A stretch of 64,000 bases of DNA from Rhizobium sp. BK376 (lineage in GTDB: Bacteria; Pseudomonadota; Alphaproteobacteria; Rhizobiales; Rhizobiaceae), in assembly GCF_004341625.1 (NCBI RefSeq), contig NZ_SLZG01000003.1, positions 557,045-621,044 of the forward strand, in the 5' to 3' direction. Shown piece by piece: positions 55,098-64,000 of the stretch. Every line of letters starts with the position of its first letter. Position 1 is the stretch's first letter. The translations under genes were made by a program, and so were the position numbers. The notes beneath the pieces are model-generated. The model worked only from the letters and a program-made list of their open reading frames with translations, made no database searches and had not been told where the DNA came from.

Positions 55098-55973
55098 ATG
55101 GAAAAGCCCGTCGTCACACAGGCGATGATCAATGCCTATGATGAATATACGCATCTGACGCTCGACCGGCGTGCTTTCATGGAAAAGCTGACGAAGCTCG
55201 CCGGTTCGGCAGGTGCCGCCGCAGCCATCGCTCCGTTGCTTTCGGCCAACAAGGCGGTTGCCGAAATGATCAAGCCGGACGACGACAGGCTGGAGGCGAA
55301 GGATGTCACTTATCCCGGCACCAGCGGAGATATGAAAGGCTATCTCGTCCGGCAAAAGAATGTGTCTGCGCCGGCACCGGGCGTCATCATCATCCACGAA
55401 AACCGCGGCCTCAATCCGCATATCCGCGATGTCGCGCGCCGCATGGCGCTGGAAGGCTTTGTCGCTCTTGCCCCCGACTTTCTCGCGCCGCTCGGCGGAA
55501 CGCCTAATGACGAAGACAAGGCCCGTGACATGTTCGGCAAGCTAGACCGAACGATGACCGTTTCCAATGCCGAGGCGAGCCTGAGCTATCTCGCCAATAT
55601 CGATGGCGTCAACGGCAATGTCGGAGTGGTGGGTTTCTGCTGGGGCGGTGGTCTTGCCAATCTTTTTGCAACCAAATCGCCGGAATTGAAGGCGGCAGTC
55701 GCCTATTACGGGATGCAGCCGCCAATCGAGGACGTGCCGACCATCAGGGCAGCGCTGATGCTGCACTATGCCGGTCTCGACGACCGCACCAATGCCGGCA
55801 TCGATGCCTATCGCGACGCGCTGGCCGCAAACAACAAGACCTTCGAAATCTACATCTACGATGGAGCCAATCACGCCTTCAACAACGACACATCAGCCGC
55901 ACGCTATGACAAGACCGCGGCAGACCTCGCCTGGAAGCGCACGGTGGATTTCCTGAAGAAAAACCTTGCCTGA
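55098..55973 (+). CDS. dienelactone hydrolase family protein with TAT-like signal
   Basis: The product is 291 aa. Residues 22-55 carry a twin-arginine-like sequence (LDRRAFMEKLTKLAGSAGAA) ahead of a hydrophobic stretch, unusually far from the N terminus but usual in this subgroup. The alpha/beta hydrolase has its nucleophile C in VVGFCWGGGLANLF, D in YAGLDDRTNAG and H in YDGANHAFNND, the Cys-Asp-His triad of dienelactone hydrolases. It probably opens lactones or related esters, perhaps in the periplasm. A terminator follows at 56,085. Confidence 0.87.
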   Translation: MEKPVVTQAMINAYDEYTHLTLDRRAFMEKLTKLAGSAGAAAAIAPLLSANKAVAEMIKPDDDRLEAKDVTYPGTSGDMKGYLVRQKNVSAPAPGVIIIHENRGLNPHIRDVARRMALEGFVALAPDFLAPLGGTPNDEDKARDMFGKLDRTMTVSNAEASLSYLANIDGVNGNVGVVGFCWGGGLANLFATKSPELKAAVAYYGMQPPIEDVPTIRAALMLHYAGLDDRTNAGIDAYRDALAANNKTFEIYIYDGANHAFNNDTSAARYDKTAADLAWKRTVDFLKKNLA

Positions 55974-56084
55974 GCAGGCCGTAACCGAGTTCGCCGCTTG
56001 ACTACTGCTGCTTGAGATCGGGACAGTCAGCGCGTCGTTGATCACCGGCAAATAAGGCGATTCCTGCCTCGGGACGTACTAATT

Positions 56085-56108
56085 CGGGGCTTCGTGGCCC
56101 CGTTTTTT
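56085..56108 (+). terminator. rho-independent terminator after the dienelactone hydrolase
   Basis: A 6 bp stem (CGGGGC / GCCCCG) with a 6-base loop is followed by six Ts. Confidence 0.75.
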
Positions 56109-56182
56109 CATTTTGAGATATAATACTTAAAATTGAAATATCCATGTTTACGCGGCCTGAACGCGGTCGTGTGATATCGGGA

Positions 56183-56216
56183 CGATCCTCTCCGGTTCGA
56201 ATCCGGCTACGGATCG
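56183..56216. promoter_or_regulatory. nested palindrome directly upstream of the TetR gene
   Basis: CGATCC (56183-56188) pairs with GGATCG (56211-56216) and CCGG (56192-56195) with CCGG (56203-56206). It ends four bases before the ATG at 56221, a usual place for a TetR autoregulatory operator, though it could also fold in the mRNA. Confidence 0.4.
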
Positions 56217-56220
56217 TGCG

Positions 56221-56877
56221 ATGTCAGACGATGGAAACAGGATGAGCCCAGACAGATTGTCCCGCATCAGGCCACGCAGGCAGCCTCAGCAGGAGCGCAG
56301 CATACAGCGCGTGGATGCAATTCTTGCCGCTGCGGCCAAGCTGATTGCCGACAAGGGCGTAAACGCGATGAAGATGACGGAGTTGGCCGTCGAGGCCGGC
56401 GTGCCGATTGGTTCGCTCTACCAGTATTTTCCGGAAAAGGCGGCAATCGTCAAAGCGCTGTTCGATCGTCATTCGGTTGCGGTCCAGGCGAAGAGCGAAA
56501 CAGCTTTCGCCTCGGTGGAATCGCTCGACCATGCGCTGGATATCGTCTGCTCGATTATCGATTGGTACTATCGGGAGTACCGCAACGATCTTGCCTATCT
56601 TGGCGTCTGGCTCGGTACCGAAACCGATAAGGACCTGCTTCGCTTGAATATTCAGCATAGCAAGCGCTCGGCCGAGATATTCCGAGAGGGCATCAGCCAT
56701 CTCATTCCGCCAGACAGCCGTATCGACATGCAGGCGAGAAGCTACATGTTCAGCCATCTGATCGGCGCATCGATCCGTCTGGCGGTCATGAGCGACGACG
56801 AGCTTGCGTCCCGCATGCTTGCGGAATGGAAGACGGTGATCCGGGCAACGCTGTTTGCCGAACCGGATCCCGCCTGA
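56221..56877 (+). CDS. TetR-family transcriptional regulator
   Basis: The product is 218 aa. The DNA-binding region is QERSIQRVDAILAAAAKLIA, followed by KMTELAVEAGVPIGSLYQYF and the start of helix 4 (PEKAAIVKALFDRH). The C-terminal ligand domain is all-helical. The ATG at 56221 has no clear ribosome site; an ATG at 56242 is an alternative start that spares the domain. It converges on a LysR gene three bases after its stop. Ligand and targets are unknown. Confidence 0.87.
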   Translation: MSDDGNRMSPDRLSRIRPRRQPQQERSIQRVDAILAAAAKLIADKGVNAMKMTELAVEAGVPIGSLYQYFPEKAAIVKALFDRHSVAVQAKSETAFASVESLDHALDIVCSIIDWYYREYRNDLAYLGVWLGTETDKDLLRLNIQHSKRSAEIFREGISHLIPPDSRIDMQARSYMFSHLIGASIRLAVMSDDELASRMLAEWKTVIRATLFAEPDPA

Positions 56878-56880
56878 CGC

Positions 56881-57834
56881 TCACCAGCTGGGAAGTATCT
56901 GCCCCGATCGCATGCGCGGATAAATACGCGTGATGGACTTCACATCGCCTTCCAGATCGTCGTCGACCATCGGCGGCGTCATGTTGTCCAGGCAAGCCGA
57001 AATATGCGTGGTGATGGCGTTCATGAGGGAAGGCGATACGCCGGCGCGCTTCATGATACCGATCTGCACCGGGGGCAGAGGCGGAAAACCATCGGCCTGG
57101 CTCAGTACCTTCATCCCGGTGCGCAGCGCGGATTCCGGCACGACGGAAACGGCCATGCCGGCGAGCACCGCTGCGGCAACAACCGTACAGGACCAACTGG
57201 TGAACAGGATCTGATAATCGCGGCCGACGGCATCCAGCGTCGCGCAGGCGACCTGCCGCCACTGGCAGTCGCGGCGTCCGACCGCGAGCGGCACCGGCGC
57301 ATCCTCGCGGATCGGATGGTTCGCGGAACTGACCCAGCAGAGCGGCTCGGTACGCACCACATCCGAGACCCGAAGCCGCGGATTGTGCGTTACCAGCGCA
57401 ATGTCGAGCTCGCCCTTGAGCATGCGATCGGCAAGGTCGGGCGATGGTTCGCAGACGATATACATCTCGACATTCGGATGGGTCTTGGCGAAACGGCCGA
57501 TGATCTCGGGCATGAAGCGATCGGCATAGTCGTCAGGCGTACCGATCCGCAGCGTGCCTTCCAGCCTGTTGTCGTCGAAGGCGGCGATCGCCTCGTTGTT
57601 TAGCCGGATGATGCGCCTTGCATAGTTGAGCAGCTTCTCGCCCTCGGCGCTCAGCCGGTTGCCGCGGCCGTCCTTGATGAAAAGCTGCTTGCCGACGCGC
57701 TCTTCCAGGCGACGCATCTGCATCGAGACGGCGGACTGCGTCTTGAAGACGCGATCGGCCGCCTTCGTGAAGCTGCCGGAATCCACGATGGCGATGAAGG
57801 TCTGCAACTGATCGATATCGAGCGGCGTGGCCAT
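56881..57834 (-). CDS. LysR-family transcriptional regulator
   Basis: The product is 317 aa from the ATG at 57834, behind AGGTGG; a GTG three codons earlier is possible. The helix-turn-helix is IDQLQTFIAIVDSGSFTKAA, then FKTQSAVSMQMRRLEERVGK. The effector domain is full length with an extra C-terminal tail rich in Met/Asp (TPPMVDDDLEGDVKS). It diverges from the DUF1127 gene across 202 bp. Confidence 0.88.
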   Translation of the reverse strand: MATPLDIDQLQTFIAIVDSGSFTKAADRVFKTQSAVSMQMRRLEERVGKQLFIKDGRGNRLSAEGEKLLNYARRIIRLNNEAIAAFDDNRLEGTLRIGTPDDYADRFMPEIIGRFAKTHPNVEMYIVCEPSPDLADRMLKGELDIALVTHNPRLRVSDVVRTEPLCWVSSANHPIREDAPVPLAVGRRDCQWRQVACATLDAVGRDYQILFTSWSCTVVAAAVLAGMAVSVVPESALRTGMKVLSQADGFPPLPPVQIGIMKRAGVSPSLMNAITTHISACLDNMTPPMVDDDLEGDVKSITRIYPRMRSGQILPSW

Positions 57835-58036
57835 GGGTTCCACCTATAAATGTGCTTGATGATAATCATTAGAAACATTCGTTGGACTGATCAATAGGGC
57901 TTTGGCATCTTTCGATTGCAAATCAGCACAGTGATCGACCGGACAGCCTGCCTCGTCCGGGGATTTCAGCCTTCGCTCGTCCTTGGGACCTCCTGGGGAA
58001 GGGGAGGGCCGCTGTGTGCCGAAAGGAGGATATCAT

Positions 58037-58345
58037 ATGCCTGAACAGATATTGGACTGCGACCTCGCAACGTCCCGGCGACCGACGATGGTAGCGCGTA
58101 TTGTGCTTACCCTTGCAACAGTGACGTCCCTTTTGGGCGCACTGCGAAATCGCAAGGAGATCAGCAGCCTGTACGATCTCGACGACAACCAGTTGCGTGA
58201 TATCGGATTGACGCGTCACGACTTGGATTCGGCGTTTCTATCCTCGGCCTACTTCGAGGATCCGTCGAGCCATCTGACTGCAGCCGCCAGCCGGCGTGTC
58301 AGCCGCCGCTCACGCATGGCCTTTCTGGACTCGTTGCGCCGATAG
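58037..58345 (+). CDS. DUF1127 protein
   Basis: The product is 102 aa from the ATG at 58037 behind AAAGGAGG. The DUF1127 segment is LYDLDDNQLRDIGLTRHDL (from about residue 45), preceded by an Arg/Ala-rich helix. Short DUF1127 proteins in alphaproteobacteria are regulators of sRNA- and stress-linked metabolism; this one is longer, with an Arg-rich tail (SRRVSRRSRMAFLDSLRR). It is divergent from a LysR gene and followed by a terminator. Confidence 0.85.
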   Translation: MPEQILDCDLATSRRPTMVARIVLTLATVTSLLGALRNRKEISSLYDLDDNQLRDIGLTRHDLDSAFLSSAYFEDPSSHLTAAASRRVSRRSRMAFLDSLRR

Positions 58346-58398
58346 CGGTTGACGTCAAACAGTTCCCCGCAGGGTGATAGCCAATAGCCCTGCCTTTT

Positions 58399-58437
58399 AC
58401 CCGGTGTTCGGTTTCCCAACCAGCACCGGGTTTTTTT
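58399..58437 (+). terminator. rho-independent terminator after the DUF1127 gene
   Basis: An 8 bp stem (ACCCGGTG / CACCGGGT) with a 17-base loop runs into seven Ts. It lies just before the convergent DUF937 gene. Confidence 0.8.
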
Positions 58438-58458
58438 GTTCGCTTTGTAAGTGATCGC

Positions 58459-59316
58459 TTACTTTTTCGCGGGAGCAGACGGCGTATCCGCCGGCTTCAG
58501 ATAGGTATCGAAGATGGCTTCCATGTTCTTCTGATAGTTCTTCTGAACCTCGAGACCGCTGTCGAACATGGCGTTGAGCATGTTGGTATACTGCGCCATG
58601 TCGATGCCGGCTACAGCCGGCGGCGGCTCCTTGGCCGGCTCAGGCGGGCGGGCAGCGCCGCGCATCATATCCTGGAAAGCCTTGGCGAAGGGATTGTCGA
58701 GGAAAGGATTGGCGGGCGCGCGCTCCGGTGCCTGTTCGCCGAACATCAGTTCCATCGCCTGGGTAAAGGGGTTGTCGAAGATGCTTTGCTGCGGCGTCGG
58801 CTTTTGCTTCGGCGCAAAGCCCATCGTCTGCAGCCAGGTCTGCATCATCTCGCCCATGTCAGTGTTGAGGAAGGGGTTGGCTGCGACATTGATCTGCCCC
58901 GTCGTCTCCTTGAACAACCCGCCGACCAGCGTGTCGGCCATGACGGGCAACATCCGCTTGTAGATCTCCTGGCCGATACCCGTCATCTGCGCGGCTTGTG
59001 CTGCGATCGCCCGCGAGACGTCCTTGGAACCGAAGAGCCGCGCCAGCACATTGTTGCCATCGGCAATGCCCTCGGGCGTGAAGGCCTTGCTCATATCCTC
59101 GAAATACTTGGCATAGTTGCCAGACGCGATCGACTGCATCAGGCTGGTGAAATTATAGGGATCGGTGGCGCTACGCTTGAAGCCGGAGGAAAAGGCCGGC
59201 ATCAGCGCGGCCATCGCCTTGGTGGTCTGTTCCTGGGCAAGGTTGAACTGCTTGCTCATCGCCTCCATCGCCGCCCCGTTCTGGGCCTGCATCATCATAT
59301 CGAAGAGTGGCAGCAT
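58459..59316 (-). CDS. DUF937 protein
   Basis: The product is 285 aa from the ATG at 59316 behind GGGGA; the open frame before it is not coding. It starts with Met/Gln-rich helices (MLPLFDMMMQAQNGAAMEAM), then ARLFGSKDVSRAIAAQAAQM and GIGQEIYKRMLPVMADTLVG, the DUF937 core, and a Pro/Ala-rich tail (RPPEPAKEPPPAV). There is no signal peptide. Some regions resemble phasins (QAQNGAAMEAMSKQFNLAQE), but the domain fit is to DUF937. The function is unknown. Confidence 0.75.
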   Translation of the reverse strand: MLPLFDMMMQAQNGAAMEAMSKQFNLAQEQTTKAMAALMPAFSSGFKRSATDPYNFTSLMQSIASGNYAKYFEDMSKAFTPEGIADGNNVLARLFGSKDVSRAIAAQAAQMTGIGQEIYKRMLPVMADTLVGGLFKETTGQINVAANPFLNTDMGEMMQTWLQTMGFAPKQKPTPQQSIFDNPFTQAMELMFGEQAPERAPANPFLDNPFAKAFQDMMRGAARPPEPAKEPPPAVAGIDMAQYTNMLNAMFDSGLEVQKNYQKNMEAIFDTYLKPADTPSAPAKK

Positions 59317-59469
59317 GGAAGTCCCCTTTTCCCCCGGGAAGCCCGGAATCGCATTGCCTATGGTGGTGGCAGTATAGCGGGAAAAGGGAGGGCGCAAACC
59401 GCTTTTTGCCGATTGCGCCTGCCCAAGAAAATTGCTGAAAATCGGTATGAAAGCCGATCGGTAGTCGGA

Positions 59470-60843
59470 TCAGTACTGGTATTCCTCGAAGACGGGCTCG
59501 ACCGACTGGTTCCAGCGGCCGTTATAGAGCATCAGCAGATCGTCCGCGAGTGTCCCCCGCTTGGCGAGCACTTCGTCGAGCGGCGCGAGGAACACGGTCT
59601 CGTCCTGACCTTCGCCATTCAACCGGGCGCGGGACTTCAATCCGAGGCGGGAAATTTCCACGACTTCGCGCGCGATGTCATAGAGACCATGGCCGCCGAT
59701 CGAAGCCTTCAGACCCTCGACGGATACGACGTCGCGCAGTGCGTTGACCTGATCATACGACCAATCCTTGGTCAGGACATCGGCAGCCTCGAGCGCACCA
59801 TCGTCATAGAGCAGGCCGACCCAGAAGGCCGGCAGTGCGCAGATGCGCCGCCAGGGGCCGCCGTCGGCGCCGCGCATTTCGAGGAACCGCTTCAGCCGCA
59901 CGTCGGGGAAGAGCGTCGACAGATGGTTCGTCCAGTCGCCCATGGTCGGCTCCCACGCGGCGACCTCCCCTTTCAGCGCGCCGTTCATGAACTGGCGGAA
60001 TGTGACATGCGTACAGTCATGATAGCGGCCGTCGCGCACGATGAAATACATTGGCACGTCGAGCGCCCATTCGACATAATGCTCGAAACGGAAATCGTCA
60101 CGGAAGGTGAAGTCGAGCAGGCCTGAGCGCTGATTGTCCGTGTCGCGCCAGATATCGCCGCGCCAGGACTTGAGGCCGTTCGGCTTGCCTTCGGTGAAGG
60201 GCGAGGAGGCGAAAAGAGCCGTCGCAAGCGACTGCAGCTTCATCGAGACGCGCATCTTTTTGCGCATGTCCTCTTCGGAGGAGAAGTCGAGGTTCACCTG
60301 GATCGTGCAGGTGCGGTACATCATGTCGAGACCCTTGGTGCCGACCTTCGGCATATAACGGGTCATGATGTCGTAGCGCGATTTCGGCATGCGCGGCGTC
60401 TCGGCCAGCGTCCACTTCGGGCTGCCGCCGATGCCGAGGAAGCGAATGCCCATCGGCTCGGCGATCTCGCGCACGGTTGCCAGATGCTGGTTCGATTCCT
60501 TGCAGGTCTGGTGCAGGGTCTCAAGCGGTGCGCCCGACAGTTCGAACTGGCCGCCCGGCTCGATGGAGATCGCGCCCATGCCATGGGGTTCGGCAAGGCC
60601 GATGATATTGCCGGCGTCGACGATTTCTTCCCAGCCGAGCTTGTCGCGCATGCCCTTGAGCAGCGCCGAAATGCTGGCGTCGCCAAGATAGGGAACCGGG
60701 CTGTTGTCGGCGCGGAAGAAGGCAAATTTCTCGTGTTCGGTGCCGATGCGGAAGCGCTCCGTCGGCTTGCTCCCCTCGGCAAGGTAGGTGGTGAGTTCGG
60801 AAACCGAAGAGAGCGGTGTCTGGTCGGTGGTGTCGCGGGCCAT
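59470..60843 (-). CDS. gshA: glutamate-cysteine ligase (plant/alphaproteobacterial type)
   Basis: The product is 457 aa. RIGTEHEKFAFFRADNSPVP, then GAISIEPGGQFELSGAPLET, and the core KSRYDIMTRYMPKVGTKG with MMYRTCTIQVNLDFSSE are the marks of the plant-type GshA family. It makes gamma-glutamylcysteine, the first step to glutathione. The rsmE gene lies 150 bp upstream on the same strand, with an inverted repeat (GGATCAA / TTGATCC at 60948-60978) between them. Confidence 0.94.
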   Translation of the reverse strand: MARDTTDQTPLSSVSELTTYLAEGSKPTERFRIGTEHEKFAFFRADNSPVPYLGDASISALLKGMRDKLGWEEIVDAGNIIGLAEPHGMGAISIEPGGQFELSGAPLETLHQTCKESNQHLATVREIAEPMGIRFLGIGGSPKWTLAETPRMPKSRYDIMTRYMPKVGTKGLDMMYRTCTIQVNLDFSSEEDMRKKMRVSMKLQSLATALFASSPFTEGKPNGLKSWRGDIWRDTDNQRSGLLDFTFRDDFRFEHYVEWALDVPMYFIVRDGRYHDCTHVTFRQFMNGALKGEVAAWEPTMGDWTNHLSTLFPDVRLKRFLEMRGADGGPWRRICALPAFWVGLLYDDGALEAADVLTKDWSYDQVNALRDVVSVEGLKASIGGHGLYDIAREVVEISRLGLKSRARLNGEGQDETVFLAPLDEVLAKRGTLADDLLMLYNGRWNQSVEPVFEEYQY

Positions 60844-60993
60844 GGGATTACCTTGAACTCTGGAAAGGCCCGGAAAAACCTGAGGCCGACTGGGAAGGCT
60901 GATAGGACCGCACTCAGGTACGGTGCAAGTGAAATTCTTTCAATAGAGGATCAAAAAAATAGGATTTTACCTTGATCCCCTAAAACAGGAAAG

Positions 60994-61731
60994 TCAGTTC
61001 CAGTCGCCGATTGCGGCCTGAATGACCGCCATCGCCGCAACGGCCGCCGTATCCGCGCGCAAGATGCGGGGGCCGAGCGGGATCGCTGTGACGAAATCAA
61101 GGCTGCGCAGCCTTGCTCTTTCGTCTTCGGAAAACCCGCCCTCGGGACCGACCAGCAGGGCCAGATGTTTCTCCTTGATGCCAGACAGCAGCGGCAGCGG
61201 GTTCTGCCCGGCATCACCCTCGTCGCAATAGATGATGCGGCGTTCGCTCGGCCACCGATCGAGAAGCTCGGAAAGCTTCACCGGTTCCGCCACGTCAGGA
61301 ATGGCGAGGATGCCGCACTGCTCGGCCGCCTCGACCGCGTTCGCCCTCAGGCGATCGATACTGGTGATCTTGCCCTGCACGTGCTGCGTCATGACCGGCT
61401 GCAAAATGCCCGCACCCATCTCGACGGCCTTCTGCACAAGGTAGTCGAGCCGGCCGACTTTCAGCGGCGCAAACAGATAGTGCAGATCCGATGCCGGCGG
61501 TTGCGGCCGCGTCTCCTCGACAGGCGTCAGCAGCAGGCGCTTGCGGCTTGGAAAGCTTAAGACTGCCCTCCATTCTCCGTCGCGGCCGTTGAAGAGCAGA
61601 ATCTCGGCGCCGTCGCCCATGCGCAGCACGTTGACCAGGTAGTTGAACTGGTCCTGCCCGACCTCGATCCCGACGCCCGCTCGGATGTCTGCCTCGACGA
61701 AAAGCCGCTGCATGCGGAAGTTTGCGCGCAT
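60994..61731 (-). CDS. rsmE: 16S rRNA (uracil-N3-)-methyltransferase
   Basis: The product is 245 aa. A PUA-like N-terminal domain ([20 protein letters not shown]) is followed by a SPOUT knot with [18 protein letters not shown] and [38 protein letters not shown] is also typical. It methylates U1498 of 16S rRNA (E. coli numbering). It follows the phosphate transporter gene by 30 bp and precedes gshA, a linkage I have seen in other rhizobia. Confidence 0.93.
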   Translation of the reverse strand: MRANFRMQRLFVEADIRAGVGIEVGQDQFNYLVNVLRMGDGAEILLFNGRDGEWRAVLSFPSRKRLLLTPVEETRPQPPASDLHYLFAPLKVGRLDYLVQKAVEMGAGILQPVMTQHVQGKITSIDRLRANAVEAAEQCGILAIPDVAEPVKLSELLDRWPSERRIIYCDEGDAGQNPLPLLSGIKEKHLALLVGPEGGFSEDERARLRSLDFVTAIPLGPRILRADTAAVAAMAVIQAAIGDWN

Positions 61732-61761
61732 GATTGTCCCCGGTTGCTGAACGAAAGTCCC

Positions 61762-63261
61762 TTAAACGAAAAGCGCGGCCATGAGCCAGTAGGTGAGAGC
61801 AGCCAGCGTACCCGAAGCAGGAACGGTGACGACCCAGGCGGCGATGATGGTCATGAAATGCGATCGGCGCACCAGCAGGCGGCGATGCGCCTCATCCGGA
61901 TTGTGAACCTTCGGATCCTCGATCTCCCATTGCTTCGCCCGCATGCGCATGTAGTTCGCGCGGCGCTTGGAATGCCGATTGTACCATTCGCGAAAGAAGC
62001 CGACGCCGAAGACGGCCCCAACGGCGATATGGGTCGAACTGACAGGCAGGCCGAACCAGGACGCAACGATGACCGTAAGCGCCGCCGACAACGCAACGCA
62101 ATAGGCGCGCACCGGATTGAGCTTGGTGATCTGCTCGCCGATCAGCCGGATCAGGCGCGGCCCATAGAGGAGAATACCGACCGAGATGCCGAAGGCGCCG
62201 ATCAGCGTTACCCATAGCGGCGCGTTGTTGCCGGAAAGAAGCGCCGACGCGCCCGAGCGCACGATCGCCGCCAGCGGCCCGATCGCGTTGGCGACGTCGT
62301 TGGCGCCATGCGCAAAGGACATCAGCGCCGCCGCGCCGATCAGCGGCAGGCGGAAGAGGGTGCGAAACGCGTTGTTCTTGTTTTCGAGGCCCTGCGATTG
62401 CGCGGCGACAAGCGGCCGCGCGGCAAGCCATGCCAGGCATCCGCACAGGATACCGAAGAGGATCGTGGAAACATCCGAGAACCATTCGGTCGGAGCCACC
62501 TGAACGGAGAGATAGGCCGCGAATGCACCTGCCATGACGCCGATCAGGATCGGGATCCAGTATCGCGCGGCGGCGATCTTGTCGTCGCGATAGACGATGA
62601 AAGTGTTGATGAAGAACAGGAAGCCGGCGGCAATCAGGCCGCCAAGGAGCGGCGTGAACACCCATCCCGCCGATATGACCGCCATGACGCGCCAGTTGAC
62701 CAGCTCCGGTCCAACCGCCGCAATGCCCGCCCCCATGACGGCGCCGACAATCGCGTGGGTGGTGGAAACAGGCGCCTTCAGCCATGTGGCGAGATTGATC
62801 CAGACTGCCGCAGACAGGAGTGCGGCCATCATCAGCCAGCCGAGCTTGCCGTTAGTGGCGAATTGCGTGGTGTCGATGATATGGGTGGAGATCGTCGTGA
62901 CGACGGGTCCGCCAGCAATGATAGCGCCGAGAACCTCGAAGATCGCCGCCATGACAAGCGCCTGCGACATGCCGATAGCCCGCGCGCCAACGGCAGCGCC
63001 GACATTGTTGGCAACATCTTTAGCGCCGATGTTCATGGCCATGTAGGCGGCGAGCGCAGCAGCCGCGATGGCAAGCGTCGCATCGGGCCTGTCGAGCACG
63101 TAGATGCCGGCAAACAGCATCGCAAGGCCGAGGAAGATCAGACCGAAGCCGGGCGCCACCAGCCGCTGGGAGACGTGCTCGCTCGCATCCTCGACATAGC
63201 TTATCTTGTCGAGGTCCTTGTCGAGCTGTCGTTTAGCCAGTTTTACCGGTCGGTCAGGCAT
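61762..63261 (-). CDS. pit: inorganic phosphate transporter (PiT family)
   Basis: The product is 499 aa with about 10-12 membrane spans. The two PiT signatures are AYMAMNIGAKDVANNVGAAV and ALMSFAHGANDVANAIGPLA. A hydrophilic N terminus of about 35 residues precedes the first span, and a basic cytosolic loop (FREWYNRHSKRRANYMRMRA) follows the span near residue 430. It is a low-affinity proton- or cation-coupled phosphate importer. No DUF47 gene is adjacent, although one often is. Confidence 0.92.
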   Translation of the reverse strand: MPDRPVKLAKRQLDKDLDKISYVEDASEHVSQRLVAPGFGLIFLGLAMLFAGIYVLDRPDATLAIAAAALAAYMAMNIGAKDVANNVGAAVGARAIGMSQALVMAAIFEVLGAIIAGGPVVTTISTHIIDTTQFATNGKLGWLMMAALLSAAVWINLATWLKAPVSTTHAIVGAVMGAGIAAVGPELVNWRVMAVISAGWVFTPLLGGLIAAGFLFFINTFIVYRDDKIAAARYWIPILIGVMAGAFAAYLSVQVAPTEWFSDVSTILFGILCGCLAWLAARPLVAAQSQGLENKNNAFRTLFRLPLIGAAALMSFAHGANDVANAIGPLAAIVRSGASALLSGNNAPLWVTLIGAFGISVGILLYGPRLIRLIGEQITKLNPVRAYCVALSAALTVIVASWFGLPVSSTHIAVGAVFGVGFFREWYNRHSKRRANYMRMRAKQWEIEDPKVHNPDEAHRRLLVRRSHFMTIIAAWVVTVPASGTLAALTYWLMAALFV

Positions 63262-63323
63262 TCTGTTCCTTCTGTCGCTTGCCGTGCTCTACTGCCGCAA
63301 CGGCAGCAATGCAACGGCGGCGA

Positions 63324-63833
63324 TCACTTTGAAGAAACTTGGCCTTCGCTTGTTGTCTGCCGATTGCCCAGACGGCGGGAAAAGGCCAGGATCAGAGCCT
63401 TCAGCTCAGGTTCGTTGACGCGGATTGCGGCTTCCTCGAAGGAAACCCATTCCAGCTTGCGCTCGCCCTTTTCCTTGAAATTCTTGGCAAGGTCCGAGAC
63501 TTCAAGCGCATAGACCTGCACCCGGCAGGCAATTTTGACGCCGTCGCGCAGCATCTTGTTATAGATGAAGGCGCCGAGCATTTCGGTCTCGACCGTGCCG
63601 CGCACGCCGGCTTCCTCATAGGCTTCCTGGGCAGCCACTTCGTGCGACAGCTTGCCCGACATCGGCCAGCCCTTCGGAATGACCCAGCGGCCGGTATCGC
63701 GGCTCGTCAAAAGCAGCATTTCCGGTTCGCCGCTCTTCTTCTTCACTCGATAGCAAAGCGCGCCATACTGCTGTCGCGGCGGGCGCCGAAACATGAGCTG
63801 CACATCATTTGCCAGTCGAGCGATAAGGGTCAA
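63324..63833 (-). CDS. NUDIX hydrolase
   Basis: From the TTG at 63833 the product is 169 aa. It is preferred because AAAGGTGA lies about eight bases upstream, and because a TATATA-like -10 box near 63,872 would put the ATG at 63896 before the transcript start; the longer reading is not excluded. The Nudix box follows WVIPKGWPMSGKLSHEVAAQ with EAYEEAGVRG, the type of Ap4A or diphosphoinositol polyphosphate hydrolases. PKGW and the basic C terminus fit that subgroup. The 103 bases after the longer reading's start hold no gene. Confidence 0.8.
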   Translation of the reverse strand: MTLIARLANDVQLMFRRPPRQQYGALCYRVKKKSGEPEMLLLTSRDTGRWVIPKGWPMSGKLSHEVAAQEAYEEAGVRGTVETEMLGAFIYNKMLRDGVKIACRVQVYALEVSDLAKNFKEKGERKLEWVSFEEAAIRVNEPELKALILAFSRRLGNRQTTSEGQVSSK

Positions 63834-64000
63834 TTGTCGGGTCACCTTTGAGTTTAGTAAAGAATCAGCCGTATATAAGCATTGTACGTTATACATATGG
63901 CACGTATTCGGTAAAAATGCGTATCCACCGGAAAATTTGATCTCCGTTACATATGGGAAACACGTCGCGATCCGGCCTTGGATCTCCGCCGAAGGATATC

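Noticed and set aside
56190..56212. T-arm-like text GGTTCGAATCC suggesting a tRNA fragment or attachment site
   Set aside because: No D-arm, anticodon arm, acceptor pairing or CCA end fits, and the text is explained by a palindrome at a TetR start.
58459..59316. Second phasin
   Set aside because: The N terminus resembles phasin helices, but the core matches DUF937 and the Pro-rich tail is unlike phasins.

Overview
The window looks like a stretch of the main chromosome of a fast-growing rhizobium (Rhizobium/Agrobacterium/Sinorhizobium group, Alphaproteobacteria). The case rests on a clear RirA iron regulator with its three cysteines, a CbrA-like cell-cycle histidine kinase beside a phasin, plant-type glutamate-cysteine ligase, a DUF1476 protein, a tRNA-His without G-1, many LysR regulators and a GC-rich codon bias. 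From memory, the order potFGHI - acsA2 - cbrA - phaP - mmsA - rirA - dppABCDF - gntK matches one block of the Sinorhizobium meliloti chromosome. I could not check this by search.

Layout. 1-6,060 is accessory: a LysR gene, a lower-GC gene of unknown function, a cupin, two exported DUF1254/DUF1214 proteins and a small exported protein. 6,300-10,420 is a putrescine/spermidine ABC importer (potFGHI). 10,480-19,460 holds an AsmA-like envelope protein, acetoacetyl-CoA synthetase, a candidate small RNA, the CbrA-like kinase and a phasin behind a pair of matching palindromes. 19,580-25,070 has tRNA-His, a LysR/monooxygenase operon divergent from mmsA, a VOC protein, a NUDIX hydrolase and rirA with an iron-responsive-operator match upstream. 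25,330-31,450 is a dipeptide importer operon ending in gluconokinase. 31,450-34,340 runs leftward: a DadA-like oxidase, then a type III polyketide synthase coupled to an ICMT-like methyltransferase.

34,500-39,280 has a TPR protein, an ECF sigma/anti-sigma pair, and a LysR gene divergent from an AhpD-like gene broken by one extra G. 39,290-44,210 is a small surface-polysaccharide locus (O-antigen ligase, sugar transferase, epimerase, GalE) with an AT-rich 560 bp gap. 44,390-46,700 couples a Ppx/GppA phosphatase with a long basic N-terminal extension to RlmE. 46,760-52,640 has a VOC protein, an MFS exporter divergent from an MBL hydrolase, a DUF1476 protein, guaB and a membrane protein whose 5' end runs through a palindromic repeat. 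52,640-58,440 is mostly regulators with small metabolic enzymes. 58,450-63,840 is housekeeping on the minus strand: DUF937, gshA, rsmE, a PiT phosphate transporter and a NUDIX hydrolase.

There are no transposases, integrases, CRISPR arrays or prophage genes. I did not find a clearly new multi-gene system. The best leads are the polyketide synthase/methyltransferase operon, the repeat read through as protein at 52,031, the candidate small RNA at 14,550, the phasin operator pair and the frameshift at 37,996. Functions are inferred from sequence reading alone, without database searches.
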